Assembly (NCBI GenBank): GCA_025757685.1 | Contig: CP107220.1 | Span: 1,571,501 to 1,635,500 of the forward strand | Source of the DNA: Oscillospiraceae bacterium | Lineage (GTDB): Bacteria; Bacillota; Clostridia; Oscillospirales; Acutalibacteraceae | Direction: 5' to 3' | DNA: 64,000 nt | In this document: piece by piece, positions 24,097 to 33,070 of the stretch | How the letters are laid out: each line of letters starts with the position of its first letter | How positions within the stretch are numbered: position 1 is the stretch's first letter | The notes under the pieces: model-generated | The model's input: only the letters and a program-made list of their open reading frames with translations | Databases searched by the model: none | What the model was told of the DNA's origin: nothing | Program-made: the position numbers and the translations under genes

Positions 24097-24996
24097 TTAT
24101 CTCATTACCATCACGCGCACCACTTGCAGCTGGCTGCCGTCTGCCGACGGACTGCCCAGCCCCAGGAACACACCCGCCGGGTCATATACCCGGTAATAGG
24201 GCTCCGTCAGCTGCCGGTGCAATCGCACCGCATCCAGCGCACCACCGTTGCCAAAGCGCCGTGCCTGGGGCGCCGTTACCTGCAAGGCCGGATACGCTGC
24301 CAGCAGTTCGTCCACCGGGCGCAGACAGGGGGCAAAATCACCGCCGCTGTCTCGCAGGGCTTGCAGCTGCTCTAAAGTTACGCAATCCGCCAGTTCCACA
24401 CCCATGGCGCAGGTGCGCTGCAAGGCGGTCATCACCGCGCCGCAGCCCAAAGCCTGTCCCAAATCGTGGATCAAGGTCCGAATATAGGTGCCCTTGGTGC
24501 AGGTCACATCTATGGTATAGGTATTTTTTTCTTCTTCCGCTGCCGTCAGGCGCAGATCCAAAATGGTCACCGGGCGGGCTGCCCGCTCCACGGTCTTACC
24601 CTGGCGGGCCAGTTCGTACAATCGCTGACCGTCCACGCTTACCGCCGAGTACATGGGCGGCACCTGCATGATCTCGCCTCGAAAGGCAGAAAGCGCCGCC
24701 TCAACAGCCGCCCGATCCGCAGTGACCGGCCGGCGGGTGAGCACCGTGCCGGTACAATCCTGGGTGTCCGTTGTCTCTCCCAGGCGGAAGGTGGCCAGGT
24801 AGCGCTTGTTGCTGTCCGGCAAATAGTCAAGAAAGCGGGTGGCGCCGCCCAACAGCACCGGCAGCACGCCGGTAGCCATAGGATCCAGCGTACCGGTATG
24901 ACCCGCCTTGCGCTCTCGGGTGATCCCCCGCACCTTAGCCACCACGCCAAAAGAGGTGATCTCCGCCGGCTTGCAAATACACAGAACGCCGGTCAT
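24097..24996 (-). CDS. truB: tRNA pseudouridine(55) synthase
   Basis: 299 residues. Catalytic Asp in AGHTGTLDPMATGVL, then TKRYLATF-like and GTYIRTLIHDLG motifs of TruB, and a C-terminal PUA-like region. It makes psi-55 in the T-loop of tRNAs. The ATG at 24996 overlaps the nrnA stop (ATGA). Standard neighbour of rbfA and ribF in Firmicutes. Confidence 0.96.
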   Translation of the reverse strand: MTGVLCICKPAEITSFGVVAKVRGITRERKAGHTGTLDPMATGVLPVLLGGATRFLDYLPDSNKRYLATFRLGETTDTQDCTGTVLTRRPVTADRAAVEAALSAFRGEIMQVPPMYSAVSVDGQRLYELARQGKTVERAARPVTILDLRLTAAEEEKNTYTIDVTCTKGTYIRTLIHDLGQALGCGAVMTALQRTCAMGVELADCVTLEQLQALRDSGGDFAPCLRPVDELLAAYPALQVTAPQARRFGNGGALDAVRLHRQLTEPYYRVYDPAGVFLGLGSPSADGSQLQVVRVMVMR

Positions 24997-25934
24997 ACCA
25001 GCAGTTCCCCGCACTTCTCCACCAGCTTGGCGCGAGCGGTCTTTACATCCATATCCAGGTTGCAAGCCGCCGCCTGGGGATGACCGCCGCCGCCAAAGGC
25101 CTTGGCAATCTCCGCCGCGTTCACGCTCTCAAAGGTGCGCAGAGAGGCTTTACATGTGCCGTCCGGCTTCTCTCGAATGGTAATGCCCACTTCCACGCCC
25201 TCAATCTGGCGGGTCAGGGGCGCTAACCCCTCTGTCTCCTGCTCGTTGGAGCCGGTTAAGTGGTACATCTCCTGGGTCACGGTGATAATGGCTACCCGCT
25301 CGTCCAGGTAAAAACGCATAGACTCCAGTGCCAGCCGTTCCAGTCGGGCATAGGTCTTGGTCTTGGTCTCAAACATAACTCGATTGATCCGGCCGTTATC
25401 TGCCCCGGCTTCAATCAAATCCGCTGCAATGCGGTAGCTCTCCGCCGTGGCAGAGGCGTAGCGAAAACAGCCGGTGTCCGTAGAAATGCCGGTATACAGG
25501 CAGTTGGCCATGCCTTTATCCAGGGGCACGCCCATCTCCCGGATCACCTTGTAGATGATCTCGCTGGCAGCAGCGGCACCGTCGTCCAGCAGCAGCCGAT
25601 CCGCATAATCCGTGTTGGTGCCGTGGTGGTCAATACACAGATCAATATGGTACTTGCCCTGAATGGCACCCAGCAGCCCCTCGGTAGCCACATCCACCGC
25701 CACCACAAACCGGGGGGTGAACTTTATGGGCACAATATCGTCAAAAAGATAATTGTACTTGGGGGGAATGTCTGCCTCGTTCTTCACATAGGCGAACTTG
25801 CCCTTTTGCAGCAGCGCCCGGCAAAGGGCAAAGCCACAGCCCAAAGTGTCTCCGTCCGGGTGGGCATGGGTCAGAATTAAAATGTCGTCCTGCTCCAGCA
25901 ACAGCCGGGCACATTCCTTTACATCAATCCTCAT
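24993..25934 (-). CDS. nrnA: DHH-family oligoribonuclease / PAP phosphatase
   Basis: 313 residues. DHH domain motifs: THAHPDGDTLGC, the Asp in VAVDVA, CIDHHGTN, and the DHHA1 domain end GGGGHPQAA. NrnA proteins degrade short RNA oligomers and 3'-phosphoadenosine 5'-phosphate with Mn. It lies between rbfA (11-bp overlap) and truB (4-bp overlap), the usual position of this gene in the nusA-infB operon. Confidence 0.94.
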   Translation of the reverse strand: MRIDVKECARLLLEQDDILILTHAHPDGDTLGCGFALCRALLQKGKFAYVKNEADIPPKYNYLFDDIVPIKFTPRFVVAVDVATEGLLGAIQGKYHIDLCIDHHGTNTDYADRLLLDDGAAAASEIIYKVIREMGVPLDKGMANCLYTGISTDTGCFRYASATAESYRIAADLIEAGADNGRINRVMFETKTKTYARLERLALESMRFYLDERVAIITVTQEMYHLTGSNEQETEGLAPLTRQIEGVEVGITIREKPDGTCKASLRTFESVNAAEIAKAFGGGGHPQAAACNLDMDVKTARAKLVEKCGELLV

Positions 25935-26271
25935 GTTCCAGTTCCTTCAGCTTATCCCAAAGGGCAAAGCCCTTTTCAATGGAGTCGTCGGCAATAAAGC
26001 GCAGTTCCGGGCACTTGCGCAGGTGCAGCCGCCGGCCCAGCTCGTGGCGAATATAGCCCTGGGCGGCGGTCAGGCCCTTAACGGACGCCTTGGCCGCCTC
26101 CATGCCCTCCATGGCGCTCACATACACCTTGGCATAGCTAAGATCGTTGGTAACGCTCACCTTTACTACCGTAAGCATACCGCTGATCCGCGGGTCTTTT
26201 AGTTCCCGCAGGATTGCCACGATCTCCCGCTTAATATCCTCTGTAATTCTGTCAATATGATAACCGGGCAT
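25924..26271 (-). CDS. rbfA: ribosome-binding factor A
   Basis: 115-residue KH-like protein: RITEDIKREIVAILRELKDPRI at the N-terminus, VSVTNDLSYAKVYVS, and HELGRRLHLRKCPELRFIADDSIEKG. It matures the 30S subunit at the 5' end of 16S rRNA. It overlaps nrnA by 11 bp and follows infB by 13 bp. Confidence 0.96.
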   Translation of the reverse strand: MPGYHIDRITEDIKREIVAILRELKDPRISGMLTVVKVSVTNDLSYAKVYVSAMEGMEAAKASVKGLTAAQGYIRHELGRRLHLRKCPELRFIADDSIEKGFALWDKLKELEHED

Positions 26272-26284
26272 TTTGCACTCCTAC

Positions 26285-28657
26285 TCAGTCTCTGTACTCC
26301 TCGACCACATAGCACTCCAGCACATCGCCGGGCTGAATATCGTCCCAGCCCTCCAGGCTGATGCCGCACTCATAGCCGGAAGATACATCCTTTACATCGT
26401 CCTTAAACCGCTTTAAGCCCTTCAGCGGCACATCGGCCAGCTGCTTGCCGTCACGCACCAAGCGCACTTTGCCCTCCCGGCGGATATTACCGCTGGTGAC
26501 CAGGGAGCCTGCAATGGTGCCGGCAGAGGAAATTTTGTACACCTCGCGCACTTCGGCGGTGCCGGTGTCCACATCTCTGTACTTGGGGGCGCGCATACCG
26601 CGCATAGCCGCCTCAATCTCCTCAATGGCGTCATAAATAATATTGTAGCTGCGGATCTCCACGCCGTCCCGGTCTGCGTTCTCCTTGGCCACCGGGTCTA
26701 CGCCGGTGTTGAACGCTACGATAATGGCATTGGAGGCAGCGGCCAGCATCACATCGCTCTCGCTGACGGAGCCCACGGCGCCGTGGATCACATGAACCCG
26801 CACCTCGTCGTTTTCAATCTTCAGCAGGGACTGCTTTACAGCCTCAACAGAGCCTTGAACATCGGCCTTGATAACCACATTAAAGGCCTTCAGCTCGCCG
26901 GCCTGCAAGGTGTCAAACAGGGTGTCCAGCGTCACCTTATGGAAGGCGCTGAATTCTTCTTCCTTGGCAGCTTCCTTACGCTGTTCCACCAACTGGCGGG
27001 CCAGCCGCTCGTCGGACACGGCGTTAAATCCATCGCCGCTCATAGGCGCACTGTCCAGGCCCATGATCTCCACCGGCACGCTGGGTCCGGCCGAATTCAC
27101 CTTACGACCGCGATAATCGGTCATGGCGCGCACCTTACCCACTGCCATACCGGCTACGATCACATCACCGGCATGGAGCGTACCGTTCTGCACCAGCAAG
27201 GTGGCAATGGGACCGCGGCCCTTATCCAGCTTGGCCTCGATCACCGTACCCTTGGCGGAACGGTCCGGATTGGCCTTCAGCTCCTGCATTTCCGCTACCA
27301 GCAAAATGGTCTCCAGCAATTTGTCAATGCCCATCTTCGTCTTGGCAGACACAGGCACGCAAATCACATTGCCGCCCCATTCCTCCGGCACCAGTTCGTG
27401 CTCGGTAAGCTGCTGCAGCACCCGATCCGGGTTGGCGCCCTCTTTATCCATCTTGTTAATGGCAACGATAATTTCAACGCCCGCTGCCTTGGCGTGGTTA
27501 ATGGCCTCAATGGTCTGGGGCATAATGCCGTCGTCCGCAGCCACAACCAACACGGCAATATCCGTAGCCATGGCACCGCGGGCACGCATGGCGGTAAAGG
27601 CCGCGTGGCCGGGGGTGTCCAGGAAGGTGATCTTTTCGCCGTTCGCTTCTACCTGATAAGCGCCGATGTGCTGGGTAATGCCGCCGGCCTCGGTAGAGGT
27701 CACATCCGTATGACGAATGGCGTCCAAAATGGAAGTCTTACCATGGTCAACATGGCCCATCACGCAAACCACCGGCGGGCGCTTCACGGCATTCTCGTCG
27801 TTCTCGTCGTCCTCTTCAATGATCTGCTCCTCAATGGAGACCACAACCTGCTTCTCCACCTTGGCACCCAGTTCGGTAGCCACAATCTCTGCAGTATCGT
27901 AGTCGATTACTTCGTTCACGCTGGCCATCACGCCCAGACTCATCAATTTTTTAATCACTTCGGTAGCCGTCATACGCAACAGACTTGCCAGTTCACCCAC
28001 GGTGATCTCCTCCGGCACCTTAATGGTGATCTGCTGCTTTTTACGCTGCTCCGCAATGCGGGCCAGACGCTGGGCCTCCGTCTCTCTCTTGGAGCGGGCG
28101 CGCATACCCTGGGGCCGCTTTTTGCGGTACTGCTTGCTCTTTTGGTTGAGCTTCTGCTTCTTCTGGTAATCGCCCATGTTGGAAGCGGGGGCAATATCCT
28201 CGTACTTCTGATTGTACTTTTCCAGATCCACATTGTTCACTCGGGTGTCCACATGGCGAGTCTCGCCTTTGGTGCGCGCCTGGGGCGTTTGATTGGCCTT
28301 CTTCTTGGCCTTTTCCTCAGCCCGCTTAGCCGCCTGCTCCGCCATCTGCAAAATAGCAGCCTGGCTCTGGCGCTTCTTGTCCTTCTCCGTATTACCGGCG
28401 GACTGGGGCTTCTTCTCCTTTTTCTGCTGCGGCGCCTGGCTCTTAGGCTTATTGGACCGCAGCGCATAGAACTTGTCAAAATTCTCTACGCTGTGAGTCT
28501 TGGTAATGCGGTCAAAGAGGGCGTTCAGCTCCCCCTCCTCCAGCACAGTGGACGGCGACTTCTTGGCCGCGCCGCACTGGGCCAGCAGATCCAAAACTTC
28601 TTTATTCTGTACGCCGAAACCGGCAGCGACATCGGATACTTTTACTTTTATGACCAT
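26285..28657 (-). CDS. infB: translation initiation factor IF-2
   Basis: 790 residues. N-terminal IF2N helix domain, then a basic Lys/Ala/Gln-rich stretch (about 70-200), a second IF2N (ITVGELASLLRMTATEVIKKLM), and the G domain with GHVDHGKTS (G1), DTPGHAAF (G3) and NKMD (G4). C-terminal domains II-IV follow, the last binding fMet-tRNA. It overlaps rplGA by 10 bp. A single ATG is used in this reading; an internal IF2-beta start was not assessed. Confidence 0.97.
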   Translation of the reverse strand: MVIKVKVSDVAAGFGVQNKEVLDLLAQCGAAKKSPSTVLEEGELNALFDRITKTHSVENFDKFYALRSNKPKSQAPQQKKEKKPQSAGNTEKDKKRQSQAAILQMAEQAAKRAEEKAKKKANQTPQARTKGETRHVDTRVNNVDLEKYNQKYEDIAPASNMGDYQKKQKLNQKSKQYRKKRPQGMRARSKRETEAQRLARIAEQRKKQQITIKVPEEITVGELASLLRMTATEVIKKLMSLGVMASVNEVIDYDTAEIVATELGAKVEKQVVVSIEEQIIEEDDENDENAVKRPPVVCVMGHVDHGKTSILDAIRHTDVTSTEAGGITQHIGAYQVEANGEKITFLDTPGHAAFTAMRARGAMATDIAVLVVAADDGIMPQTIEAINHAKAAGVEIIVAINKMDKEGANPDRVLQQLTEHELVPEEWGGNVICVPVSAKTKMGIDKLLETILLVAEMQELKANPDRSAKGTVIEAKLDKGRGPIATLLVQNGTLHAGDVIVAGMAVGKVRAMTDYRGRKVNSAGPSVPVEIMGLDSAPMSGDGFNAVSDERLARQLVEQRKEAAKEEEFSAFHKVTLDTLFDTLQAGELKAFNVVIKADVQGSVEAVKQSLLKIENDEVRVHVIHGAVGSVSESDVMLAAASNAIIVAFNTGVDPVAKENADRDGVEIRSYNIIYDAIEEIEAAMRGMRAPKYRDVDTGTAEVREVYKISSAGTIAGSLVTSGNIRREGKVRLVRDGKQLADVPLKGLKRFKDDVKDVSSGYECGISLEGWDDIQPGDVLECYVVEEYRD

Positions 28658-28977
28658 TCCTTTTCCTCCTGTTGCAATAATTCTTCAATGCGTGCTGCAA
28701 AGCCTGCGTCCTCCACCGTAAGTACCCCTGCCCGATAACCCAGGGCAAAGTGTATCTCATCTATGGTGCAGGGCAGGGCACGCATGCGGGGGGCTTTGGC
28801 ACGCTTTTGACCGGCGGTCTCAAACTCGCGGACCAGCCGGGGCGACGCATTCCGCGCCGTCAGCACCAGCTGCGCCTTGCCGTCGCGTACGCTCTGCAAG
28901 GCCAGGTCGTGCCCCATAGCCAGCTTGCCTGCACGGCGGGCAAGCCCCAACATAGAAAGCCACTTGGCGTTATTCAT
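28648..28977 (-). CDS. rplGA: L7Ae/L30e-like RNA-binding protein (YlxQ)
   Basis: 109 residues with the L7Ae pattern: LGLARRAGKLAMGHD and LVLTARNASPRL. YlxQ proteins bind kink-turn RNA and are dispensable in Bacillus; the precise role is unclear. It lies between rnpM (8-bp overlap) and infB (10-bp overlap), as in most Firmicutes. Confidence 0.9.
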   Translation of the reverse strand: MNNAKWLSMLGLARRAGKLAMGHDLALQSVRDGKAQLVLTARNASPRLVREFETAGQKRAKAPRMRALPCTIDEIHFALGYRAGVLTVEDAGFAARIEELLQQEEKEWS

Positions 28978-29236
28978 CTTTCAGCTCCGCCTCCATACGG
29001 TCATAGACCGCGTCAGAGATGGTCACCTCCAGCGCCCGCTCAAAGGCCCGCTTCTTCCGCGCCTTCTGCAAGCAGGCAGGATCGTGGCACACATAGGCGC
29101 CCCGCCCGGCCATCTTGCCGGTGAGATCCAGCTGCACATCCCCCTGAGGGGTGCGCACCACCCGCACCAGGTCGCGCTTGTCAAATCGTCCGCCGCAACC
29201 GGCGCACATACGCACAGGCACTTTCTTTGCTTTCAT
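28970..29236 (-). CDS. rnpM: RNase P modulator / YlxR nucleic-acid-binding protein
   Basis: 88 residues. YlxR signature: VPVRMCAGCG at the start, DLTGKMAGRGAYVCHD in the middle, and a basic helical C-terminus. The family binds RNA and in Bacillus modulates RNase P (RnpM). It lies between nusA (30 bp) and rplGA (overlap). Confidence 0.93.
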   Translation of the reverse strand: MKAKKVPVRMCAGCGGRFDKRDLVRVVRTPQGDVQLDLTGKMAGRGAYVCHDPACLQKARKKRAFERALEVTISDAVYDRMEAELKDE

Positions 29237-29266
29237 CTTTCCGCCTCCCTGTTTGCAGGCAGCCGC

Positions 29267-30325
29267 TTACTGCTGCGTGCCGTCGTAAAAGCCGGACTCC
29301 GGCTTAATATCAATCTTCCAGCCGGTGAGTTTGGCAGCCAGGCGCACATTCTGCCCCTTGTTGCCGATGGCCAGACTCAGCTGATCATCCGGCACGGTGG
29401 CACGGCAGCTTCTGGCTTCCTCATCCAAGATCTCTACCCCAACCACATCAGCCGGCGCCAAAGCGGCAGCAATGTAAGTGGGCACATCGTCGTTATACTT
29501 TACAATGTCGATCTTCTCGCCGCCCAAAGCGTCCACGATATTGGACACACGCTGGCCGCGAGGACCGATGCAGGCACCTACCGGATCCACATCTTCCTCT
29601 TTGCTGAATACGGCGATCTTGGTACGAGATCCGGCCTCACGAGAGACAGACTTAATCTCAATAGTACCGTCAAAGATCTCCGGCACCTCCTGCTCAAACA
29701 GGCGGCGCACCAGACCCGGGTGGGTACGGCTGATCATAATCTTGGGACCCTTGCTGCCATCTTTTACATCCACAACAAAAATCTTGATCAGACTGTTCTC
29801 TACCAACTCTTCGCCGGGCACCTGCTCGGCCTTGGGCAGCACAGCCTCATTCTTGCCGATCTCCAAGGTGGCATTGCCGGTGACCGGGTCTACCCTCAGC
29901 ACCTTGGCAGAGATCAGCTCCTGATTCTTGCTCTGGAACTCCTCCATCAGCTTGCCCCGCTCCGCCTCGCGAATGCCCTGGCGGATCACATGCTTGGCAG
30001 TCTGCGCGATAATGCGGCCGAACTCCTTGGTCTTCAGCGGAATGTCAATGGTCTTGCCCACCTTGGCGCTCTTCTTGATGGCCTGGGCCTCTTCCAAAGT
30101 CAGATCCGTGTCCGGGTCCTCCACTTCCTCAACCACATTCTTGGTCACATACACCTTAAAGCGCTGCTTCTCCGGGTCAATGTCGCAATGGACAATGTCC
30201 TTGCCGTTGTAGTCGTGCTTGGCAGCCACCACGATGGCGGCAGAAATTTTTTCATACAGGTAATCCTCCGGGATTCCCTTCTCCTGCGCCAGCATTTGCA
30301 CCGCATCAAATAATTCCTTACTCAT
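29267..30325 (-). CDS. nusA: transcription termination/antitermination factor
   Basis: 352 residues, the short Firmicute form without the acidic repeats of proteobacterial NusA. N-terminal RNA-polymerase-binding domain (about 1-125), S1 domain (about 130-200), then two KH domains with VDPVGACIGPRGQRV and LAIGNKGQNVRLAAKLTGW. It binds the polymerase flap and stabilises pause and terminator hairpins. Second gene after rimP (18-bp gap); a terminator-like hairpin in the operon leader is a natural NusA target. Confidence 0.97.
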   Translation of the reverse strand: MSKELFDAVQMLAQEKGIPEDYLYEKISAAIVVAAKHDYNGKDIVHCDIDPEKQRFKVYVTKNVVEEVEDPDTDLTLEEAQAIKKSAKVGKTIDIPLKTKEFGRIIAQTAKHVIRQGIREAERGKLMEEFQSKNQELISAKVLRVDPVTGNATLEIGKNEAVLPKAEQVPGEELVENSLIKIFVVDVKDGSKGPKIMISRTHPGLVRRLFEQEVPEIFDGTIEIKSVSREAGSRTKIAVFSKEEDVDPVGACIGPRGQRVSNIVDALGGEKIDIVKYNDDVPTYIAAALAPADVVGVEILDEEARSCRATVPDDQLSLAIGNKGQNVRLAAKLTGWKIDIKPESGFYDGTQQ

Positions 30326-30343
30326 TTTCCGATCACCTTTCCT

Positions 30344-30841
30344 TTATCCCTGAAAATCCTGTTCAAAATCTGCTATATTAAAATCGTCCAACTTCACAAA
30401 GGCTGTATCCTTCTTTTGTACACACAGCGCTTTGCCGGAAGTTAGGCGAACGGTTATCTCACCGTTATTATACTGCTCCAGCGTGCCGGAGAAATCCCGC
30501 GCCCCGTCAACCGGGCGAATGGTGCGCACCAGTACCGGCGCGCCGATATACTGCAAAAAGTGGCTGTCCTGCACCAGCTCCCGCTCAATACCGGGAGAGC
30601 TGACCTCCAAGGTGTAGGCCTCCTTAATGGGATCTTCCTGATCCAGCGGATCCTGGAGTGCCCGGCTCATAGCCACGCAGTCGTCCATACTCACACCGCC
30701 GTCCTTGTCAATAAACACCCGCAGATAGTGCTGCGTGCCCTCTTTTACGAACCGCACATCCCAGAGCGAAAGCCCCAGATCGGCCGCAATGGGGGCGCAC
30801 AACGCCTGCACACGGGATACCACATTTCCCTTGCCTGCCAA
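30344..30841 (-). CDS. rimP: ribosome maturation factor
   Basis: 165 residues with the RimP pattern: LWDVRFVKEGTQHYLRVFIDKDGG, DCVAMSRALQDPLD, and LEVSSPGIERELV. It assists 30S assembly. The start is a TTG (30841), seven bases after GGGAGG; no ATG is available in frame, so translation may be deliberately weak. First gene of the nusA-infB operon. Confidence 0.94.
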   Translation of the reverse strand: MAGKGNVVSRVQALCAPIAADLGLSLWDVRFVKEGTQHYLRVFIDKDGGVSMDDCVAMSRALQDPLDQEDPIKEAYTLEVSSPGIERELVQDSHFLQYIGAPVLVRTIRPVDGARDFSGTLEQYNNGEITVRLTSGKALCVQKKDTAFVKLDDFNIADFEQDFQG

Positions 30842-30856
30842 TGAAAAACCTCCCTA

Positions 30857-30891
30857 CAAAAACAGGAGAGCGGTCCCCGGGGACCACTCTC
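30857..30891 (-). promoter_or_regulatory. terminator-like hairpin in the rimP-nusA leader
   Basis: In the roughly 75-nt leader, GAGAGTGGTCCCC and GGGGACCGCTCTC (minus strand) form a 13-bp stem followed by CTGTTTTTG. It sits between promoter and rimP start, so it can stop transcription before the operon. Bacillus NusA is reported to limit its own operon by termination in this leader; the same logic is inferred here. Confidence 0.65.
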
Positions 30892-30920
30892 ACTGAATAA
30901 CTTACAAATTACCGATAACT

Positions 30921-30948
30921 ATAATAGCATATTATAATCAAATGTCAA
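30921..30948 (-). promoter_or_regulatory. promoter of rimP-nusA-infB operon
   Basis: Perfect TTGACA (30943-30948) and TATTAT (30921-30926) with a 16-nt spacer, minus strand. The -35 box covers the stop codon of the DUF1015 gene. Confidence 0.75.
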
Positions 30949-32198
30949 GCCTTTTTTCCGTCTGTGGAGAGCGAATGCACAAACAAACCGCTAAGCAGCT
31001 TTGGCTCAAACCAGGTGGACTTAGGGGGCATCATGCGCCCGGCGTCCGCCACCGCCATCAGTTCCGCAATGGTGGTGGGATAGAGCGAGAACGCCAGCTT
31101 CATATCCGTTTTGGCCCGTTTCTCCAGCGCCCGCACACCGTAAATCCCGCCTACAAAATCAATACGCGGATCTGTCTTTGGGTCTTTAATACCCAAAATG
31201 GGCGACAGCAAATTGTCTTGCAGCAGCGACACATCCAAAGCGCCTACCGGGTCATCCGGCACCAGCGCCGGCTTGATTTGCAAGGTGTACCACTCCCGAT
31301 CCACCACCATACCGAAGGTGCCCTTTTGTTCCGGCTCTACCGGCTCATCCCTGTGCTTTACGATAAACCGCTGCTCAATTTGGGAAATCAGTGCATCCGG
31401 TGACAGACCGTTCAAGTCACGCACCACCCGGTTGTAAGGCAAAATTTCCAGCTCGCTGTCCGGGAACGCCACCGCCAAGAAAAAATTAAATTCTTCCTGC
31501 CCGGTATAATCCGGTTTTTCTTCCCGCCGCTTGAGTCCCACTTTTACTGCGGAGGCGCAGCGATGGTGGCCGTCGGCAATATACAGCGCCGGGATGGCGG
31601 CAAACAACCCTTGCAGCTTTTCGCACAGGGGCGCACTATCCACCACCCACACCGTTTGCTGCACATCATCCTGCACAAAATCATACACCGGGGTGTGTTC
31701 GCTCATCCAAGTAGAAAGCGCCAACTCCACCGCCGGGGAGCGGCGATAGGTCAGGAAAATGGGACCGGTATTGGCGTCGCAGGTGTCCACATGGCGGATT
31801 CGGTCCGCCTCCTTGGCGGCCAGAGTATGCTCGTGCTGTTTGATCACGCCGTTTAAGTAATCATCCACCCCGGCGCAACCTGCCAGCCCCACCTGGGCGC
31901 GGCCGTTCATCACCTGCTTGTAAATATAAAAGCAAGGCGCCGGATCCTGCACCAGCGCGCCGGTATGCTCCAGCGCCAGCAGGTTCTCCCGGGCTTTCTC
32001 ATACACCGCCGGACTGTACGGATCCGTCTCCGGCGGCAGGTCAATCTCTGCCTTATCTACATGTAAAAAGGACAGCGAATTGCCCGCTGCCCGCTCCCGC
32101 GCCCCGGCGGCAGTGAGCACATCATAGGGCGGCGCCGGAATCAGCGCCTGATAATCCGGCAGCGGACGAAATGCCCGAAACGGACGAAATACAGCCAT
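30945..32198 (-). CDS. DUF1015 family protein
   Basis: 417 residues of the DUF1015 family: start VFRPFRAFRP and PPYDVL, then FLHVDKAEIDLP, DANTGPIFLTY, YIADGHHRCASA (a conserved His pair near the middle), and FFLAVAFP. The biochemical role of the family is not established; the ADGHHR motif suggests a catalytic or metal site. In other Firmicutes it often neighbours serA/serC; here it follows coaX and precedes the rimP promoter. AGGAGGGG precedes the ATG. Confidence 0.9.
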   Translation of the reverse strand: MAVFRPFRAFRPLPDYQALIPAPPYDVLTAAGARERAAGNSLSFLHVDKAEIDLPPETDPYSPAVYEKARENLLALEHTGALVQDPAPCFYIYKQVMNGRAQVGLAGCAGVDDYLNGVIKQHEHTLAAKEADRIRHVDTCDANTGPIFLTYRRSPAVELALSTWMSEHTPVYDFVQDDVQQTVWVVDSAPLCEKLQGLFAAIPALYIADGHHRCASAVKVGLKRREEKPDYTGQEEFNFFLAVAFPDSELEILPYNRVVRDLNGLSPDALISQIEQRFIVKHRDEPVEPEQKGTFGMVVDREWYTLQIKPALVPDDPVGALDVSLLQDNLLSPILGIKDPKTDPRIDFVGGIYGVRALEKRAKTDMKLAFSLYPTTIAELMAVADAGRMMPPKSTWFEPKLLSGLFVHSLSTDGKKA

Positions 32199-32249
32199 AA
32201 TGCCCCTCCTTTAGGTTCTTTTTTTCCAATATATTGTATGCAGTTTCAT

Positions 32250-32288
32250 GTAAAAAGCGCACAGGTCGCCCTGTGCGCCGTTTTTTAT
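32250..32288. terminator. bidirectional terminator after coaX
   Basis: Nine-bp stem GCGCACAGG/CCTGTGCGC with T-runs on both sides; on the minus strand it closes coaX. Confidence 0.85.
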
Positions 32289-33052
32289 TTCTGATTTTTT
32301 TGGTACACGATACGCAGACCGTCCAGCAACAGATCCCGATCCACCACAGCGTCCACGGTACAGTATTTGGCAATGGCCGCACCCAGCCCGCCGGTGATCA
32401 CCACCTTAGCCGGTTGACCCAGCTCTTGCTGAAAGCGCGCCACCATGCCGTCAATCATGGCAGCCGTGCCGTACACGGTGCCGGAGCGCATACAATCCAC
32501 CGTGTTGGTGGAAATGGCGCTGGCCGGCGCTGCAATATCAATTTGAGGCAGTTGGGCCGTACCGGTGGCAAGGGCGCTCAGGGCGGTCTTGACTCCGCAC
32601 AGAATCGCCCCGCCGATAAAACTGCCGTTCTTGTCAATGACAGAGGCAGTGGTGGCCGTGCCCAGATCAAAAAGGATAATGGGTGCCGGGTATTTGGCAA
32701 TGGCAGCCACAGCGCCCACGACCATATCCGCACCCAGTTCGCCCGGGTTATCGGTCTTGATATTCAGTCCGGTCTTGACTCCGGGACCCACTAAAATCGG
32801 TGCTTTGCCGGTAACCAACACCACAGCCTTAGAGATGGTGCGAGCCAGGGGCGGCACCACCGTAGCCAGTACGGCGCCCTCCAGCGCAGACGGCTCCAGG
32901 TGCATCAGATCCAGCACACTGTGCAGCTTGATGGCATACTCCTCCGCCGTCTCGTTACTGCTCGTAGACAGGCGATATTTGTCCACAATGGTATCGCCCT
33001 CGATAAAGCCCATGACTATATTGGTATTGCCCACATCAATGGCCAGAATCAT
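32285..33052 (-). CDS. coaX: type III pantothenate kinase
   Basis: 255 residues. ASKHA motifs: AIDVGNTNIVMG (phosphate 1), GADMVVGAVAA region with the catalytic Asp, FDLGTATTASV (phosphate 2), and ITGGLGAAIAKY (adenosine). It makes 4'-phosphopantothenate, the first step of CoA synthesis. It follows an ECF substrate-binding subunit by 18 bp, which suggests import and phosphorylation of the same vitamin. Confidence 0.96.
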   Translation of the reverse strand: MILAIDVGNTNIVMGFIEGDTIVDKYRLSTSSNETAEEYAIKLHSVLDLMHLEPSALEGAVLATVVPPLARTISKAVVLVTGKAPILVGPGVKTGLNIKTDNPGELGADMVVGAVAAIAKYPAPIILFDLGTATTASVIDKNGSFIGGAILCGVKTALSALATGTAQLPQIDIAAPASAISTNTVDCMRSGTVYGTAAMIDGMVARFQQELGQPAKVVITGGLGAAIAKYCTVDAVVDRDLLLDGLRIVYQKNQK

Positions 33053-33070
33053 AGCCGCACCTTCTTTCTC

